NCBI GenBank assembly: GCA_963798855.1 | Contig: CAWCUU010000001.1 | Span: 186,001-250,000, forward strand | From: CAWCUU01 sp963798855 | Lineage (GTDB): Bacteria > Gemmatimonadota > Gemmatimonadetes > Longimicrobiales > RSA9 | DNA length: 64,000 bases | Direction of reading: 5' to 3' | Program-made: the position numbers and the translations under genes | Shown: one piece after another, positions 32,465 through 41,202 of the stretch | Numbering within the stretch: position 1 is the first letter of the stretch | Layout of the letters: each line of letters begins with the position of its first letter | Notes under the pieces: model-generated | What the model saw: the letters and a program-made list of their open reading frames with translations, nothing else | The model's database searches: none | Told to the model about the DNA's origin: nothing

Positions 32465-33769
32465 GTGACCTTGCCGCCTCCGCCTCCCGACCGCCGCGAA
32501 TTCCTGCGCCGCAGCGCGGCCGGTGCCTCCGCCGCGCTGCTCTGGCCGAAAGCCCTCGAGGCATGGGCCGCGCGCCTTCGCGCTTCCGTCGACGGGCCGG
32601 GCCGTGAGCCCGGCCGGTCGCCCGATCGGTCACCTGCCTCCGACTTCTGGGACCTCGTCCGAACCGGATTCCTGATCCCGGACGACCGCCTCTATCTGAA
32701 CGTCGGCACGCTCGGGCCGCAGCCGCGCGTGGTGCTCGACGCCGCTGTCGAGAACATGCGGCGCACCGCGATGACCTACCCTCCCGGCGTGGACTGGGAC
32801 CGGCTCAAGGGGCGGCTCGGCCGTTTCGTGGACGGGGATCCGGCAGGATTCGTCTTCCCACGGAACACGACGGAAGGGATGAACTTCGTTGCGAACGGTC
32901 TGGAGCTCGGCCCGGGCGACGAGGTGCTGACGACCGATCACGAGCACATCGGCGGGCTCTGCTGCTGGCAGCTCATCGCGAAGCGTCGCGGCGTGATGCT
33001 GCGCCAGCTGCCCTTGCCCGTGCCACCCGCCGACGCCGGCGAGGTCGTGGACCTGTTCCGCCGCGCGGTCACGCCGCGGACGCGCGTGATCTCGATCTCG
33101 CACCTGACATTCACGACCGGCCTCGTCACGCCGATCGCCGAGCTCGTCCGGATGGCGCGCGCCCGCGGCATCGTCACGGTCGTGGACGGCGCGCATCCGC
33201 CCGGCTGCATGCGCATGAGCCTGAGCCGCCTCGACCCCGACTTCTACGCGTCCTCGCCGCATAAGTGGCTGCTCGCGCCACAGGGGACCGGCTTCCTCTG
33301 GATGCGGGAGGAATGGCGCACCAAGCTGTGGCCGACGCTCGCGTCCGGTGACTGGGACGACGTCAGCCTCGGCGCCCAGCGTTTCAACCACCTCGGCACC
33401 TTCGACGAGTCCCGCCTCGCCGGGCTCGACGCGGCGCTCCGCTTCCAGGACGCGATCGGCATCGACCGGGTCGAGGCGCGCGCGCGCGAGTTGCGACGTC
33501 GCCTGATCGACGGCCTCGCTGCCGACCCGCGCGTACGCATCGTCTCGCCTCCAGACGATTCGCTCGGCGCGGGGATGGTCTCCTTCTCGGTGCAGGGGCT
33601 CGACTCGCTCGAGCTGCAGCAGCGACTCGCCGCGAAGGCGAACGTCCGCACCCGCGTGATCGGCGAGTACGGCTACGGATGGATGCGGCTGTCACCGCAC
33701 ATCTACAACTCGCCCGCCGAGATCGACCGGGTCGTGGAGCTGATCGGGCTGGAAGCCGACCGGCCATGA
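32465..33769 (+). CDS. Tat-exported class V aminotransferase-fold enzyme
   Basis: 434 residues from a GTG at 32465. Twin-arginine signal DRREFLRRSAAGASAALLWP at the N terminus, unusual for a PLP enzyme but seen in a group of exported isopenicillin-N-epimerase-like proteins. NVGTLGPQPRVVLDAA, RNTTEGMNFVANGL, TDHEHIGGLCCW, VVDGAHPPG and SSPHKWLLAPQG (PLP lysine) follow. The C terminus is a normal class V domain. It may act on amino or sulfur compounds in the periplasm; the reaction is unknown. It overlaps the GNAT gene by ATGA. Confidence 0.85.
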   Translation: MTLPPPPPDRREFLRRSAAGASAALLWPKALEAWAARLRASVDGPGREPGRSPDRSPASDFWDLVRTGFLIPDDRLYLNVGTLGPQPRVVLDAAVENMRRTAMTYPPGVDWDRLKGRLGRFVDGDPAGFVFPRNTTEGMNFVANGLELGPGDEVLTTDHEHIGGLCCWQLIAKRRGVMLRQLPLPVPPADAGEVVDLFRRAVTPRTRVISISHLTFTTGLVTPIAELVRMARARGIVTVVDGAHPPGCMRMSLSRLDPDFYASSPHKWLLAPQGTGFLWMREEWRTKLWPTLASGDWDDVSLGAQRFNHLGTFDESRLAGLDAALRFQDAIGIDRVEARARELRRRLIDGLAADPRVRIVSPPDDSLGAGMVSFSVQGLDSLELQQRLAAKANVRTRVIGEYGYGWMRLSPHIYNSPAEIDRVVELIGLEADRP

Positions 33770-34335
33770 ATCCGGCGCGGGGGAGGGGACGGCCCGGGGA
33801 GCCGACACGCGGCTGGAAGCCGGGCGCTTCCGTGAGCGTCCGAGTCACGTTCCTCGAGATGCTCGCGCCGCCCGGTACCCCGCCGGCGCCGCCTGCCGGC
33901 GCGGAGCTCCGCCGGGTCACGGAGCCGAACGTCGGCCTTTATCGGGAGCTCTACGACGCCGTCGGTCGCGACTGGTATTGGGTCGAGCGCCTGCGCATGG
34001 AGGACGGCCAGCTGGCGGCGCTGCTGGGAGACGACCGTGTGGAGCTGTACGTGCTGGAGGCTGGCGGCGAGCGGGCAGGCTTCGCGGAGCTCGACCGCCG
34101 GGAGGCCCGGACCGTGCGGCTCGCCTACTTCGGTCTGCTGCCGGCGTTCATTGGTCGCGGTCTCGGACGCTGGTTCCTGCGCGCGACCGTGGATCGGGCG
34201 TGGGCCGCGGGCGGTGTGGATCGGCTCTGGGTGGACACGTGCACGCTCGACCATCCGCGTGCGCTGGCAGGCTACGAGGCGGCCGGCTTTCGGGTGTTCC
34301 GCACGCTGGACAAGCCGTTCATCATCCCCTGGTGA
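33766..34335 (+). CDS. GNAT-family N-acetyltransferase
   Basis: 189 residues from an ATG overlapping the aminotransferase stop. The first 45 residues are Pro/Gly/Arg-rich. The GNAT core follows: LYVLEAGGERAGFAELDR (beta4), LAYFGLLPAFIGRGLGRWFL (acetyl-CoA loop RGLGRW), WVDTCTLDHPRALAGYEAAGF. The Leu-Asp-His-Pro segment is usual in the subgroup acting on amino-group substrates. Translational coupling suggests it works with the exported aminotransferase or is simply co-expressed. It converges on the E1 dehydrogenase gene with 11 bases between. Confidence 0.85.
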   Translation: MNPARGRGRPGEPTRGWKPGASVSVRVTFLEMLAPPGTPPAPPAGAELRRVTEPNVGLYRELYDAVGRDWYWVERLRMEDGQLAALLGDDRVELYVLEAGGERAGFAELDRREARTVRLAYFGLLPAFIGRGLGRWFLRATVDRAWAAGGVDRLWVDTCTLDHPRALAGYEAAGFRVFRTLDKPFIIPW

Positions 34336-34346
34336 GGGGGCCTGTC

Positions 34347-36500
34347 TCAGTACTCGGCCAGCTCCTTGATCGCACGGTAGACGTCGTCCACCTGCGGCAG
34401 GATCGCGTCCTCCAGCTGCGGCGCGTAAGCGACCCAGGTGTCCAGCGACGCGACGCGGCGCACTGGCCCGTCCAGCCACTCGAACGTCTCGTCGGCGATG
34501 CGCGCGGCGATCTCCGATCCGATGCCCCACGAGAGCGAGTCCTCGTAGGCGACGACGACCTTGTTCGTCTTCTTCACGGACGCCGCGACGCACTCCATGT
34601 CGAGCGGGCTCAGCGAGCGGAGGTCGATCACCTCGACGCTCACTCCGTCGCGCTCGTGCGCGAGCTTCGCCGCGTCGAGCGATCGCTTCACGAGCGCGCC
34701 GCAGGTGACGACGGTGAGATCCGTGCCTTCCCGCACGACGTTCGCCTTGCCGAACGGGATCATGAAGTCGGGGCCGGGATAGCGGCCCTTGTTGTAGACC
34801 TGACGGTACAGGTGCTTGTGCTCGAGGAACATCACCGGATCGTCGCTGCGGATCGCGGTGCGCAGCAGCCCGGCGGCATCCACGGCCGTCGCCGGCAGGA
34901 CGACGCGCAGGCCGGGCGTGTGGGTGAAGAGCGTCTCGCCGGTCTGCGAGTGGTAGATCGCGCCGCCCTTCAGGTAGCCGCCGTAGGCGACGCGCACGAC
35001 AATCGGTGAGTCCCAGGTGCCGCCGGAGCGGTAGCGCATCGTGGCCAGCTCGTTGCGTAGCTGCATGAACGCCGGCCAGATGTAGTCGAAGAACTGGATC
35101 TCGATGACGGGCTTCAGTCCGCGGGTGGCCATGCCGATCGCGCGGCCGACGATGTTCGCCTCCGCGAGCGGCGAGTTGAAGACGCGCACGCCGCCGAACT
35201 TGCGCTGCAGCCCCCACGTGCACTTGAAGACGCCGCCCTTCCCCTTGCACTCGTCCAGGACCTGCTCGCGCGTCGCGTCGGCGACGTCCTCGCCGAACAC
35301 GACGATGCGCGGATCGCGCTCCATTTCATCCGCGAGCGTGCGGTTGAGCAGGTCCACCATGGTCGTTGCGTCGCCGTCCTGCCGGGGCGAGTCCTCGGTG
35401 TCGAAGTCCGAAGATGTCGGATCGGCGTCGGGCGAGTAGAGGAAGTCCATCACGGTGGACGGCTCAGGCTGCGGCTGCTCCAGCGCGCGGTCGGCCGCCT
35501 CCTGGATCTCGCGGTCCACCTCCGTCTGCAGCGCGTCGAGCTCGGGCTCGTCGGCCAGCTCGTTCTCCACCAGATGCGCTCTGAGCCGGGCGATCGGGTC
35601 CTGTCGCGCCTCCCCCTCCCGCTCGGCCTCGGGACGGTACATCCGCTCGTCGTCCGACATCGAGTGGGAGTAGGGCCGGATGACGTGCGCGTGCAGCAGA
35701 GCGGGACCCTTGCGCGCGCGGCAGTACTCGACGGCCCGGCTGGCCGCGGCCTCGCTCTCGAACACGTCCGTGCCGTCGAACTCCTCAATGTGCAGCCCCG
35801 GAAAGCCGGAGACGAGCTGACTGATCCTGCCACCGGCCGTGTTCACCTCCACCGGAACCGAGATCGCGTACCCGTTGTCCTCGACGAGGAAGACCACCGG
35901 CAGCCCGAGATTGCAGGCGCTGTTCATCGCCTCCCAGAACTCGCCCTCCGACGTCTGACCCTCGCCGGACGTGACGAGCACGACCTCGTCGTCCTCGAAT
36001 TCCTCGATCGCCGCCCGCATCGATTCGACCAGCGAGGCGCGCCATCCCGCCTCCGCGCAGCCGACTGCCTGCAGGAACTGCGTCCCGGTGGGCGACGACG
36101 TGCTTACCAGGCGCAGGTCGCGCTTGCCCCAGTGCGAGGGCATCTGCCGCCCGCCGCTCGCCGGATCCGCCGCCGCGCCGACCGCCTGCAGAAACTGCTC
36201 GTACGGCGTCACGCCCAGCGCCAGCGAGAGCGCCCGATCGCGGTAGTAGAGATAGAACCAGTCGGAGCCCGGGCGCAGATGCCGCGCAACGGCCGTCTGG
36301 ACCGCCTCGTGCCCGGCGCCGGAGATCTGGAAGAAGATCTTGTTCTGCCGCTTGAGTCCGATCTCCCGGTCGTCCGTTCGACGCGCCGTGAGCATGGTGC
36401 GGTAGAGAGAGAGGAGCGCTTCGCGGTCGAGCTCCGGCTGCGCGGTCGTGCGATCCGCGCCCCTCCGCCCTCGCTTCGCGGTCCGTTCTTTCGTGGCCAT
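34347..36500 (-). CDS. Fused E1 alpha/beta subunit of a 2-oxoacid dehydrogenase (branched-chain type)
   Basis: 717 residues: an E1-alpha half (about 25-340) joined by an acidic linker (TVMDFLYSPDADPTSSDFDT) to an E1-beta half (about 385-717). The alpha half has QISGAGHEAVQTAVARHL, GRQMPSHWGKRDL and the thiamine-diphosphate site with GEG in place of the usual GDG (TSGEGQTSEGEFWEAMN, EDNGYAISV). The beta half has IVVFGEDVAD, GGVRVFNSPLAEANIVG and FDYIWPAFMQL. Such fusions decarboxylate branched-chain 2-oxoacids or pyruvate and pass the acyl group to E2; no E2 or E3 gene is in this window. The 226-base upstream gap holds no gene on this strand. Confidence 0.93.
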   Translation of the reverse strand: MATKERTAKRGRRGADRTTAQPELDREALLSLYRTMLTARRTDDREIGLKRQNKIFFQISGAGHEAVQTAVARHLRPGSDWFYLYYRDRALSLALGVTPYEQFLQAVGAAADPASGGRQMPSHWGKRDLRLVSTSSPTGTQFLQAVGCAEAGWRASLVESMRAAIEEFEDDEVVLVTSGEGQTSEGEFWEAMNSACNLGLPVVFLVEDNGYAISVPVEVNTAGGRISQLVSGFPGLHIEEFDGTDVFESEAAASRAVEYCRARKGPALLHAHVIRPYSHSMSDDERMYRPEAEREGEARQDPIARLRAHLVENELADEPELDALQTEVDREIQEAADRALEQPQPEPSTVMDFLYSPDADPTSSDFDTEDSPRQDGDATTMVDLLNRTLADEMERDPRIVVFGEDVADATREQVLDECKGKGGVFKCTWGLQRKFGGVRVFNSPLAEANIVGRAIGMATRGLKPVIEIQFFDYIWPAFMQLRNELATMRYRSGGTWDSPIVVRVAYGGYLKGGAIYHSQTGETLFTHTPGLRVVLPATAVDAAGLLRTAIRSDDPVMFLEHKHLYRQVYNKGRYPGPDFMIPFGKANVVREGTDLTVVTCGALVKRSLDAAKLAHERDGVSVEVIDLRSLSPLDMECVAASVKKTNKVVVAYEDSLSWGIGSEIAARIADETFEWLDGPVRRVASLDTWVAYAPQLEDAILPQVDDVYRAIKELAEY

Positions 36501-36622
36501 TGGTGTCGTTCGTTGCGGACGCTGCCGCGACGCGACCGGGACCCGCGCCGGCCCGCCGAAAATTCCGATCCATTATACCGGAGACCGGGTAGCGCTGCCA
36601 CCCCGGCAAAGGCCGGAAACCG

Positions 36623-36652
36623 TTTACAGGACAAGGGGTAGCGCGCTATCTT
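36623..36652 (+). promoter_or_regulatory. Candidate promoter for the 36.7-38.7 kb genes
   Basis: TTTACA (36623-36628), 18-base spacer, TATCTT (36647-36652). The -10 is identical to the one proposed for ffh and murQ. Expected start is near 36659, about 68 bases ahead of the first small gene. Confidence 0.45.
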
Positions 36653-36726
36653 CTTGCCCGGTCCCGAGCTCTCCCCCAGCGTCGCAACCGCCCCTGGACT
36701 CGACATACTGGAGACTGATCGGGCAC

Positions 36727-36945
36727 GTGCTGGTCCGGCCCGGGCTGTACGGCGCGGCGCTGCGCGCGCTCTGGCGGTTCCGCCGTCGAGGGTGGTATCG
36801 ACACCCGCCGTTCCTCCCCGTTCCCCCGGCGGAATATCTGGCGTGGCGGATGCACACCGCCTACGGCGAAGGGGATGTCCATCCCTCCGGCAGAGAGCTG
36901 GGCCGCTACCTCCGCTGGACGTCACGCATGACACGCGACCGTTGA
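36727..36945 (+). CDS. Small basic hypothetical protein
   Basis: At least 72 residues from the first normal start (GTG 36727, GGAG 13 bases upstream). In-frame codons upstream (CTG at about 36706) extend the same style of sequence, so the true start may be non-standard and earlier. The pattern LVRPGLYGAALRALWRFRRR then WYRHPPFLPVPPAEYLAWRM and YGEGDVHPSGRELGRYLRW is aromatic- and Arg-rich and looks conserved, but the family is not recognised. It lies 16 bases before the next gene. Confidence 0.5.
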   Translation: MLVRPGLYGAALRALWRFRRRGWYRHPPFLPVPPAEYLAWRMHTAYGEGDVHPSGRELGRYLRWTSRMTRDR

Positions 36946-36961
36946 GCCGACCGCGACTCCG

Positions 36962-37381
36962 ATGGTGAAAAAGGTCCTCGTCCCGCTTCTTCTCGCTGCC
37001 GGGCTGCTCAGCGCCGTTCCCTCGCTGCGCGCGCGCACGCTTTCCCATCTCCGGCCCGCCGTCGGCCGGGCCTACGCTGTCGCCCGTCCGCTCATCGACC
37101 GCGTGCTGAACCCGCTGTTCCGCTGGTCGACGCGGAACGAGGAGGAGCAGTACCTGTTGATCCTGCGGAACCGCGCCAATCTGGGAGAGCCGCTGCCGCG
37201 GCCATCGGAGTTCCGGGCGTTCGCCGCCCGCTCGGCGATCTCCGCGCGCGACGGCAATGACCGCTGGGGCTCGCCGTACTATCTCGTGCTGACCCGTGAT
37301 TCGATCCGGGTCGGCTCGGCGGGCCCCGACCTGGAGCGCGGAACCGACGATGATGTCGTATCGTCGGTGTCTCGCCGCTGA
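36962..37381 (+). CDS. Exported protein with pseudopilin GspG-like C terminus
   Basis: 139 residues. An N-terminal hydrophobic segment (KKVLVPLLLAAGLLSAVPSL) serves as signal or anchor. The C-terminal 40 residues, GNDRWGSPYYLVLTRDSIRV and SAGPDLERGTDDDV, closely resemble the calcium-binding loop of type II secretion major pseudopilins (DxWGxPY and SxGPDxxxGTxDDI). The N terminus lacks the prepilin G|FTxxE motif and is followed by an unrelated middle region, so it is not an ordinary pseudopilin. No type II secretion genes are nearby. Function unknown. Confidence 0.55.
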   Translation: MVKKVLVPLLLAAGLLSAVPSLRARTLSHLRPAVGRAYAVARPLIDRVLNPLFRWSTRNEEEQYLLILRNRANLGEPLPRPSEFRAFAARSAISARDGNDRWGSPYYLVLTRDSIRVGSAGPDLERGTDDDVVSSVSRR

Positions 37382-37393
37382 CCGGCTGCACCG

Positions 37394-38029
37394 GTGCTCC
37401 ACCACCTCATCGCGCTGCTCGTCGCCTACGGGCCCTGGATCGTTTTTCTCGCGACGGCCGCGGAGACCGCCGCCTTCATTGGGCTGGTCGTGCCTGCCGA
37501 GGCGACCGTTCTGCTCGGCACGGTGCTCGCGGAGCGCGGCGTCCTCGACCTCACGGAGGTTGCAATCGCGACGGTGCTCGGCGCGCTCGCCGGCGACCAG
37601 GTCGGCTACGTCCTCGGCCGCTTCGGCGGCGGACGCTTCGTCGGGCGACCCGGCGGCCGGCTCGGTCGCGTCTGGCAGGCGTACGAGAAGCGCACCGCGG
37701 CGCTGCTCCGTCGCCACGCCGCCGCCGCGATCACCCTGACCCGCTTCGTCTCCTTCGTGCGGACGCTCATGCCGTTGACCGCGGGGCTCGCCCGGATCAG
37801 CTATCCCCGTTACCTCTTCTTCGACGTGCTCGGCGTCCTCGGCTGGGCCTCCGCCTCGATCGCCGTGGCCTACCTCGCCGCGGAGAGCTGGCAGACCGTC
37901 GTACGCTGGTTCGGACCCGTGGTCGCGCTCGTGCTGCTGCTGCTCGGGATCCTGGTCGCGATCACCGTCCGGCTGAAGCGCCACGGGCTCCCGCGCCTGT
38001 TCCGCCGGCACCGCCCGGGCTCTTCCTGA
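37394..38029 (+). CDS. DedA-family membrane protein
   Basis: 211 residues from a GTG 12 bases after the previous gene. GPWIVFLATAAETAAFIGLVVPAEATVL and GVLDLTEVAIATVLGALAGDQVGYVLGR are the two conserved DedA segments, with re-entrant loops containing the VPAE motif. FVSFVRTLMPLTAGLARISYPRYLFFDV supplies the expected conserved Arg residues and G-x-x-x-M/I-x-Y motif. DedA proteins flip undecaprenyl phosphate or phospholipids across the inner membrane. The C terminus is basic. It may be transcribed with coaE, which begins 9 bases later. Confidence 0.88.
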   Translation: MLHHLIALLVAYGPWIVFLATAAETAAFIGLVVPAEATVLLGTVLAERGVLDLTEVAIATVLGALAGDQVGYVLGRFGGGRFVGRPGGRLGRVWQAYEKRTAALLRRHAAAAITLTRFVSFVRTLMPLTAGLARISYPRYLFFDVLGVLGWASASIAVAYLAAESWQTVVRWFGPVVALVLLLLGILVAITVRLKRHGLPRLFRRHRPGSS

Positions 38030-38038
38030 GGCTCACCG

Positions 38039-38650
38039 ATGCTGCGCGTGGGGCTCACCGGCAACATCGGAAGCGGCAAGTCCACGGTCGCACGGACCTG
38101 GGAGCGCCTCGGGGCTCGTGTGGTCTCCGCGGACGTTCTCGCCCGCCGGGCCGTGTCTCCCGGTTCCGCCGGCCTTGCTCGCATCACCGCGAGCTTCGGC
38201 GACGCGGTGCTCATGCCCGACGGCTCCCTCGACCGGGCCGCGCTGCGCGCGGTCGTCTTCCGAGACCCTGCCGCGCGGCGTCGGCTCGAGGCCATCGTGC
38301 ATCCCGAGGTGGAGCGGCTCAGGCGCCAGGAGGAAGCACGACTCGAGCGGGCTGGCGTAGCCATCGTGGTACACGAGATCCCGCTCCTCTTCGAGGTCGG
38401 CCTGCAGGATCGCGTGGACTTGGTGGTCCTCGTGGATGCACCCGAAGAGGAGCGGCTGCGCAGGATCGTCGAGGGGCGGCGGCTCGATCGGAGCGAGGCG
38501 AGCGAAATGATCGGCGCGCAGATGTCCGCCGACGCGAAGCGGGCGCGAGCCGACATCATCATCGACAACGACGGCGGCATCGCCGAGCTGGAGAGGAAGG
38601 CGGAGCGGGCATGGACGGAGCTGCGGCGGCGGGCGGGCGCATCCGGGTAG
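38039..38650 (+). CDS. coaE: Dephospho-CoA kinase
   Basis: CoaE phosphorylates the ribose of dephospho-CoA with ATP, the last step of coenzyme A synthesis. The 203 residues contain the P-loop LTGNIGSGKSTVAR (8-16), the VSADVLARRAV acceptor region, EIPLLFEVGLQDRVD, and the lid segment RLRRIVEGRRLDRSEA. Length is typical. It overlaps the start of the PHP gene by 40 bases. Identity is secure. Confidence 0.96.
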   Translation: MLRVGLTGNIGSGKSTVARTWERLGARVVSADVLARRAVSPGSAGLARITASFGDAVLMPDGSLDRAALRAVVFRDPAARRRLEAIVHPEVERLRRQEEARLERAGVAIVVHEIPLLFEVGLQDRVDLVVLVDAPEEERLRRIVEGRRLDRSEASEMIGAQMSADAKRARADIIIDNDGGIAELERKAERAWTELRRRAGASG

Positions 38651-39357
38651 ACATGCACCTGCATACCGCCCGGTCGTTCGACTGTCTCAGTGAGCCGGAG
38701 GCGGTCCTCGATGCAGCGCGGAAGGCCGGTCTCGATCGGATCTGCGTCACCGACCACAACGAGATCGGGGCCGCGCTGGCGCTGCATGCCCGCTTCCCGC
38801 ACCGTGTCATCGTCGGCGAAGAGGTCAAGACGGGCGAGGGCGTGGACGTCATCGGCCTCTACATGCGCGAGCGGATTCCGAAGGGGACGCCGGCGCGCGA
38901 AGCCTGCCGCTCTATCCGCGAGCAGGGCGGCCTCGTCTACGTCCCACACCCGTTCGCGGCCGGAAAGGGGGGCGGCGGCAGGATCCTGGACGAGATCGGG
39001 GATCTCGTCGACGCCGTGGAGGGCTTCAACGCCCGGCTGCACGACCCGGAGCTGAACCGGCGGGCGAGCGAGTGGGGACGGAGCCGAGGCCTGCCGCTCG
39101 GCGCGGGCTCCGACGCGCACACACTGGCCGAGATCGGACGCGCGTGGGTCGATGTCCCCGCCTTCGAGGATTCGGCCGAAGCGTTCCTGAGCGCACTTTC
39201 GAGCGGCACGCTGCACGGCCGCAGCTCCTCGCGACTCGTGCACGTCGCGTCCACCTGGGCGAAGGTGCGTAAGCGACTTCCGGGTGGCGGATCAGTGGCG
39301 CAGGCGGGGGCAACGGACAGTCGGCACACCACGAGGTCCCGGAAGGACGAGCGGTGA
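38611..39357 (+). CDS. PHP-domain phosphoesterase
   Basis: 248 residues; begins inside the coaE reading frame. The PHP metal-ligand motifs are DMHLHTARSFDCLS (HxH), CVTDHNEIGAA, VIVGEEVKT, YVPHPFAAGKGG and GAGSDAHTLAEIG. PHP enzymes hydrolyse phosphate mono- or diesters using a trinuclear metal site; small stand-alone members include 3',5'-nucleotide bisphosphate phosphatases. Its GTGA overlap with the NrnA-type gene suggests a shared role in nucleotide/nanoRNA turnover. The last 35 residues are basic and low complexity. Substrate is inferred. Confidence 0.85.
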   Translation: MDGAAAAGGRIRVDMHLHTARSFDCLSEPEAVLDAARKAGLDRICVTDHNEIGAALALHARFPHRVIVGEEVKTGEGVDVIGLYMRERIPKGTPAREACRSIREQGGLVYVPHPFAAGKGGGGRILDEIGDLVDAVEGFNARLHDPELNRRASEWGRSRGLPLGAGSDAHTLAEIGRAWVDVPAFEDSAEAFLSALSSGTLHGRSSSRLVHVASTWAKVRKRLPGGGSVAQAGATDSRHTTRSRKDER

Positions 39358-40436
39358 GCGCGAGCGACAGCACCGAATGGTCGGTCAGCACGGACGTGCC
39401 GGCGCAGCGGCGTGAGGCACTCGAGCGGGTCCGCGCCGCCTTGCTCGATGCCCGTCGCATCGTGCTCACCACCCATGTGAACGCGGATGGCGACGGCGCC
39501 GGCTCCGAGGCCGCGCTCGCCGCCTGGCTCTCCACCCGCGGACGTACCGCCACGATCGTCAATCCGACACCGTATCCGGCCCCGTTCCGGTTCCTGATCC
39601 GCGACCCCTCGCGGGTCGCCGATGCCGGTACCTCCGAGGCCGCCCGCGCCCTCGATCAGGCCGACCTGCTCGCGGTGCTCGATACAGGCGAGCCTCGCCG
39701 CATCGGCCGCGTCGCCTCGGCGCTCAAGCGATTGCCGGTCGTGCTGCTCGACCACCACCCCGCAGGAGAGCGCGCCATCGGCGGCGTCCAGCTGACCGAC
39801 ACGGAGGCCGCGGCGACCGGTGAACTCGTCTACGACCTGCTCCGCCTCGAAGAGGAGATCGCCGGCGAGGACGAGATGTGGCCCGTCGAGACGCTGGAGG
39901 GGCTCTACACCGCCATCGTAACCGACACCGGCTCATTCCGCTTCTCTAACACAACGCCCCGCACGCACGCCATTGTCGGCGACCTGCTGCGCCGCGGCGT
40001 CGACCCCGAGCGGATGTTCAGGCTGATCTACGGCACCGTGCCCGTGCACCGCGTGCGACTGCTCTGCCGTGCTCTCTCCGGGCTCGAGGTGGACCCCTCG
40101 CTGCCCCTCGCCTGGATCACCGTACCGACCGGAGCCGTCGAGGAGCTCGGCGCCTCCTCCGACGACCTCGACGGCATCATCGAACACGCCCGCTCCATCG
40201 AGGGCATGCAGGTCGCGCTGCTCTTCCGCCAGACCGCCGACGGCTCCACGAAGGTCTCCTTTCGCTCCAATGGCGAGCTCGATGTCAACACGCTCGCACG
40301 TGCCTTCGGCGGCGGCGGTCACGTCAAGGCCGCCGGCGCGCTGATCCCCGAGCCGCTCGAGGTCGCGCGGGAGCGCGTGCTCGACGCGACGCGCGACGCC
40401 GTGCGTGAGCTTGTAGCGTCCGACCACCCCGGTTAG
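39354..40436 (+). CDS. nrnA: NrnA-type DHH phosphoesterase (nanoRNase/pAp phosphatase)
   Basis: 360 residues from a GTG overlapping the PHP stop. LTTHVNADGDGAGSEAAL, VLLDHHPAG and TDTGSFRFSNTTPRTH are the DHH motifs; the DHHA1 end carries AFGGGGHVKAAGAL. This fits NrnA proteins that degrade 2-5-mer RNA and dephosphorylate pAp in the cytoplasm. The first 25 residues are an unconserved leader. It is a second DHH protein in the window, distinct from the RCK-DHH one at 29.8 kb. Confidence 0.9.
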   Translation: MSASDSTEWSVSTDVPAQRREALERVRAALLDARRIVLTTHVNADGDGAGSEAALAAWLSTRGRTATIVNPTPYPAPFRFLIRDPSRVADAGTSEAARALDQADLLAVLDTGEPRRIGRVASALKRLPVVLLDHHPAGERAIGGVQLTDTEAAATGELVYDLLRLEEEIAGEDEMWPVETLEGLYTAIVTDTGSFRFSNTTPRTHAIVGDLLRRGVDPERMFRLIYGTVPVHRVRLLCRALSGLEVDPSLPLAWITVPTGAVEELGASSDDLDGIIEHARSIEGMQVALLFRQTADGSTKVSFRSNGELDVNTLARAFGGGGHVKAAGALIPEPLEVARERVLDATRDAVRELVASDHPG

Positions 40437-40499
40437 CTTCCCCGCTCCCGCCGCGGGCATTCTCGACACGGCCGCCCCAGGCACCCGAACCAACGAACC

Positions 40500-41087
40500 G
40501 TGTCCGACCGAGACGACGACGCGACTCGCGAGCCGGAATTCGAGCCCCCCGTCGAGCCGCCCCCGCTGCTCACCACGCTCGAGCACATCGCCATCGAGAT
40601 CGACTCCGCTCGTATCGACGAGCTCTGGATCTTCCCCCCTCGCCGAGCCGCCGGCGTAGAGACAGCCGTCATCGTCCTCGCCCTCCGCGACATCTCCGGC
40701 CCCGCTTCCGTCGCCGGCAGCGAGACCCGCCGCCCCGCCCTGGAGTCAGCAGCCGGCGAGATCGCACCCGGTGGCGAGGACCCTGGCCCTAGCCCTAGCC
40801 CTAGCCCTGGCTCGAGCCCTGCTCGCCGGCGGATCCTCACCGTCCACTACACGGCCAACCGCGACCGCCGCGGAAGGCTCCAGGTCCAGCACACCTCCGA
40901 CGAGCATGGCTCCGCCGTGCCCGGCCGCATGGGATCCGTCATCGAAGGCGTGCTGCGCCGCATGGACGAATCTCTGCCACCGCGCCCGCCCCGCCACGAG
41001 CGTCTCGACGGAGATCCGGTCCGCTGGTCGGCGCTGCTGGAGTCGATCCGCCGGACGCCACCGCGGCCGTCGGGCGATCGCGCCTGA
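40500..41087 (+). CDS. 195-residue hypothetical protein with repeat-coded Ser/Pro linker
   Basis: GTG start. Residues 25-65 (TTLEHIAIEIDSARIDELWIF then ETAVIVLALRDI) and 110-140 (RRRILTVHYTANRDRRGRLQ) look like two halves of a small alpha/beta fold, joined by a Pro/Ser linker (GPSPSPSPGSSPA) encoded by hexamer repeats. C-terminal third: VIEGVLRRMDESLPPRP and DPVRWSALLESIRRTPPRP. No family is recognised. It lies 63 bases after nrnA. The 149 bases between this gene and fur hold the fur promoter region. Confidence 0.55.
   Translation: MSDRDDDATREPEFEPPVEPPPLLTTLEHIAIEIDSARIDELWIFPPRRAAGVETAVIVLALRDISGPASVAGSETRRPALESAAGEIAPGGEDPGPSPSPSPGSSPARRRILTVHYTANRDRRGRLQVQHTSDEHGSAVPGRMGSVIEGVLRRMDESLPPRPPRHERLDGDPVRWSALLESIRRTPPRPSGDRA
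40781..40810 (-). repeat. (NAGGGC)n hexamer repeat within a coding gene
   Basis: Plus-strand CCCTGG CCCTAG CCCTAG CCCTAG CCCTGG; the minus strand reads as YAGGGC units. It codes for a Pro/Ser linker in the host gene, so its length is a whole number of codons. The same hexamer family occurs at 12296-12319. Confidence 0.8.
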
Positions 41088-41172
41088 GCGGGACGCTTTG
41101 CCGGCGCTCACCGATCGCGCCTTCCGAGGGTGCCGCTCCCCCACGAACACCGGCAGCAGACGGACCGGGCCC

Positions 41173-41202
41173 TTGCCGTGTGACCCATCTCCCCGCTATC
41201 AA
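41173..41202 (+). promoter_or_regulatory. Candidate fur promoter
   Basis: TTGCCG (41173-41178), 18-base spacer, TATCAA (41197-41202). The -10 overlaps the palindrome listed separately. Predicted start is near 41209, about 28 bases ahead of the regulator's ATG. Confidence 0.4.

Noticed and set aside
35574..36641. Long plus-strand frame opposite the E1 dehydrogenase
   Set aside because: Antisense of conserved thiamine-dependent enzyme; no start signal or similarity.
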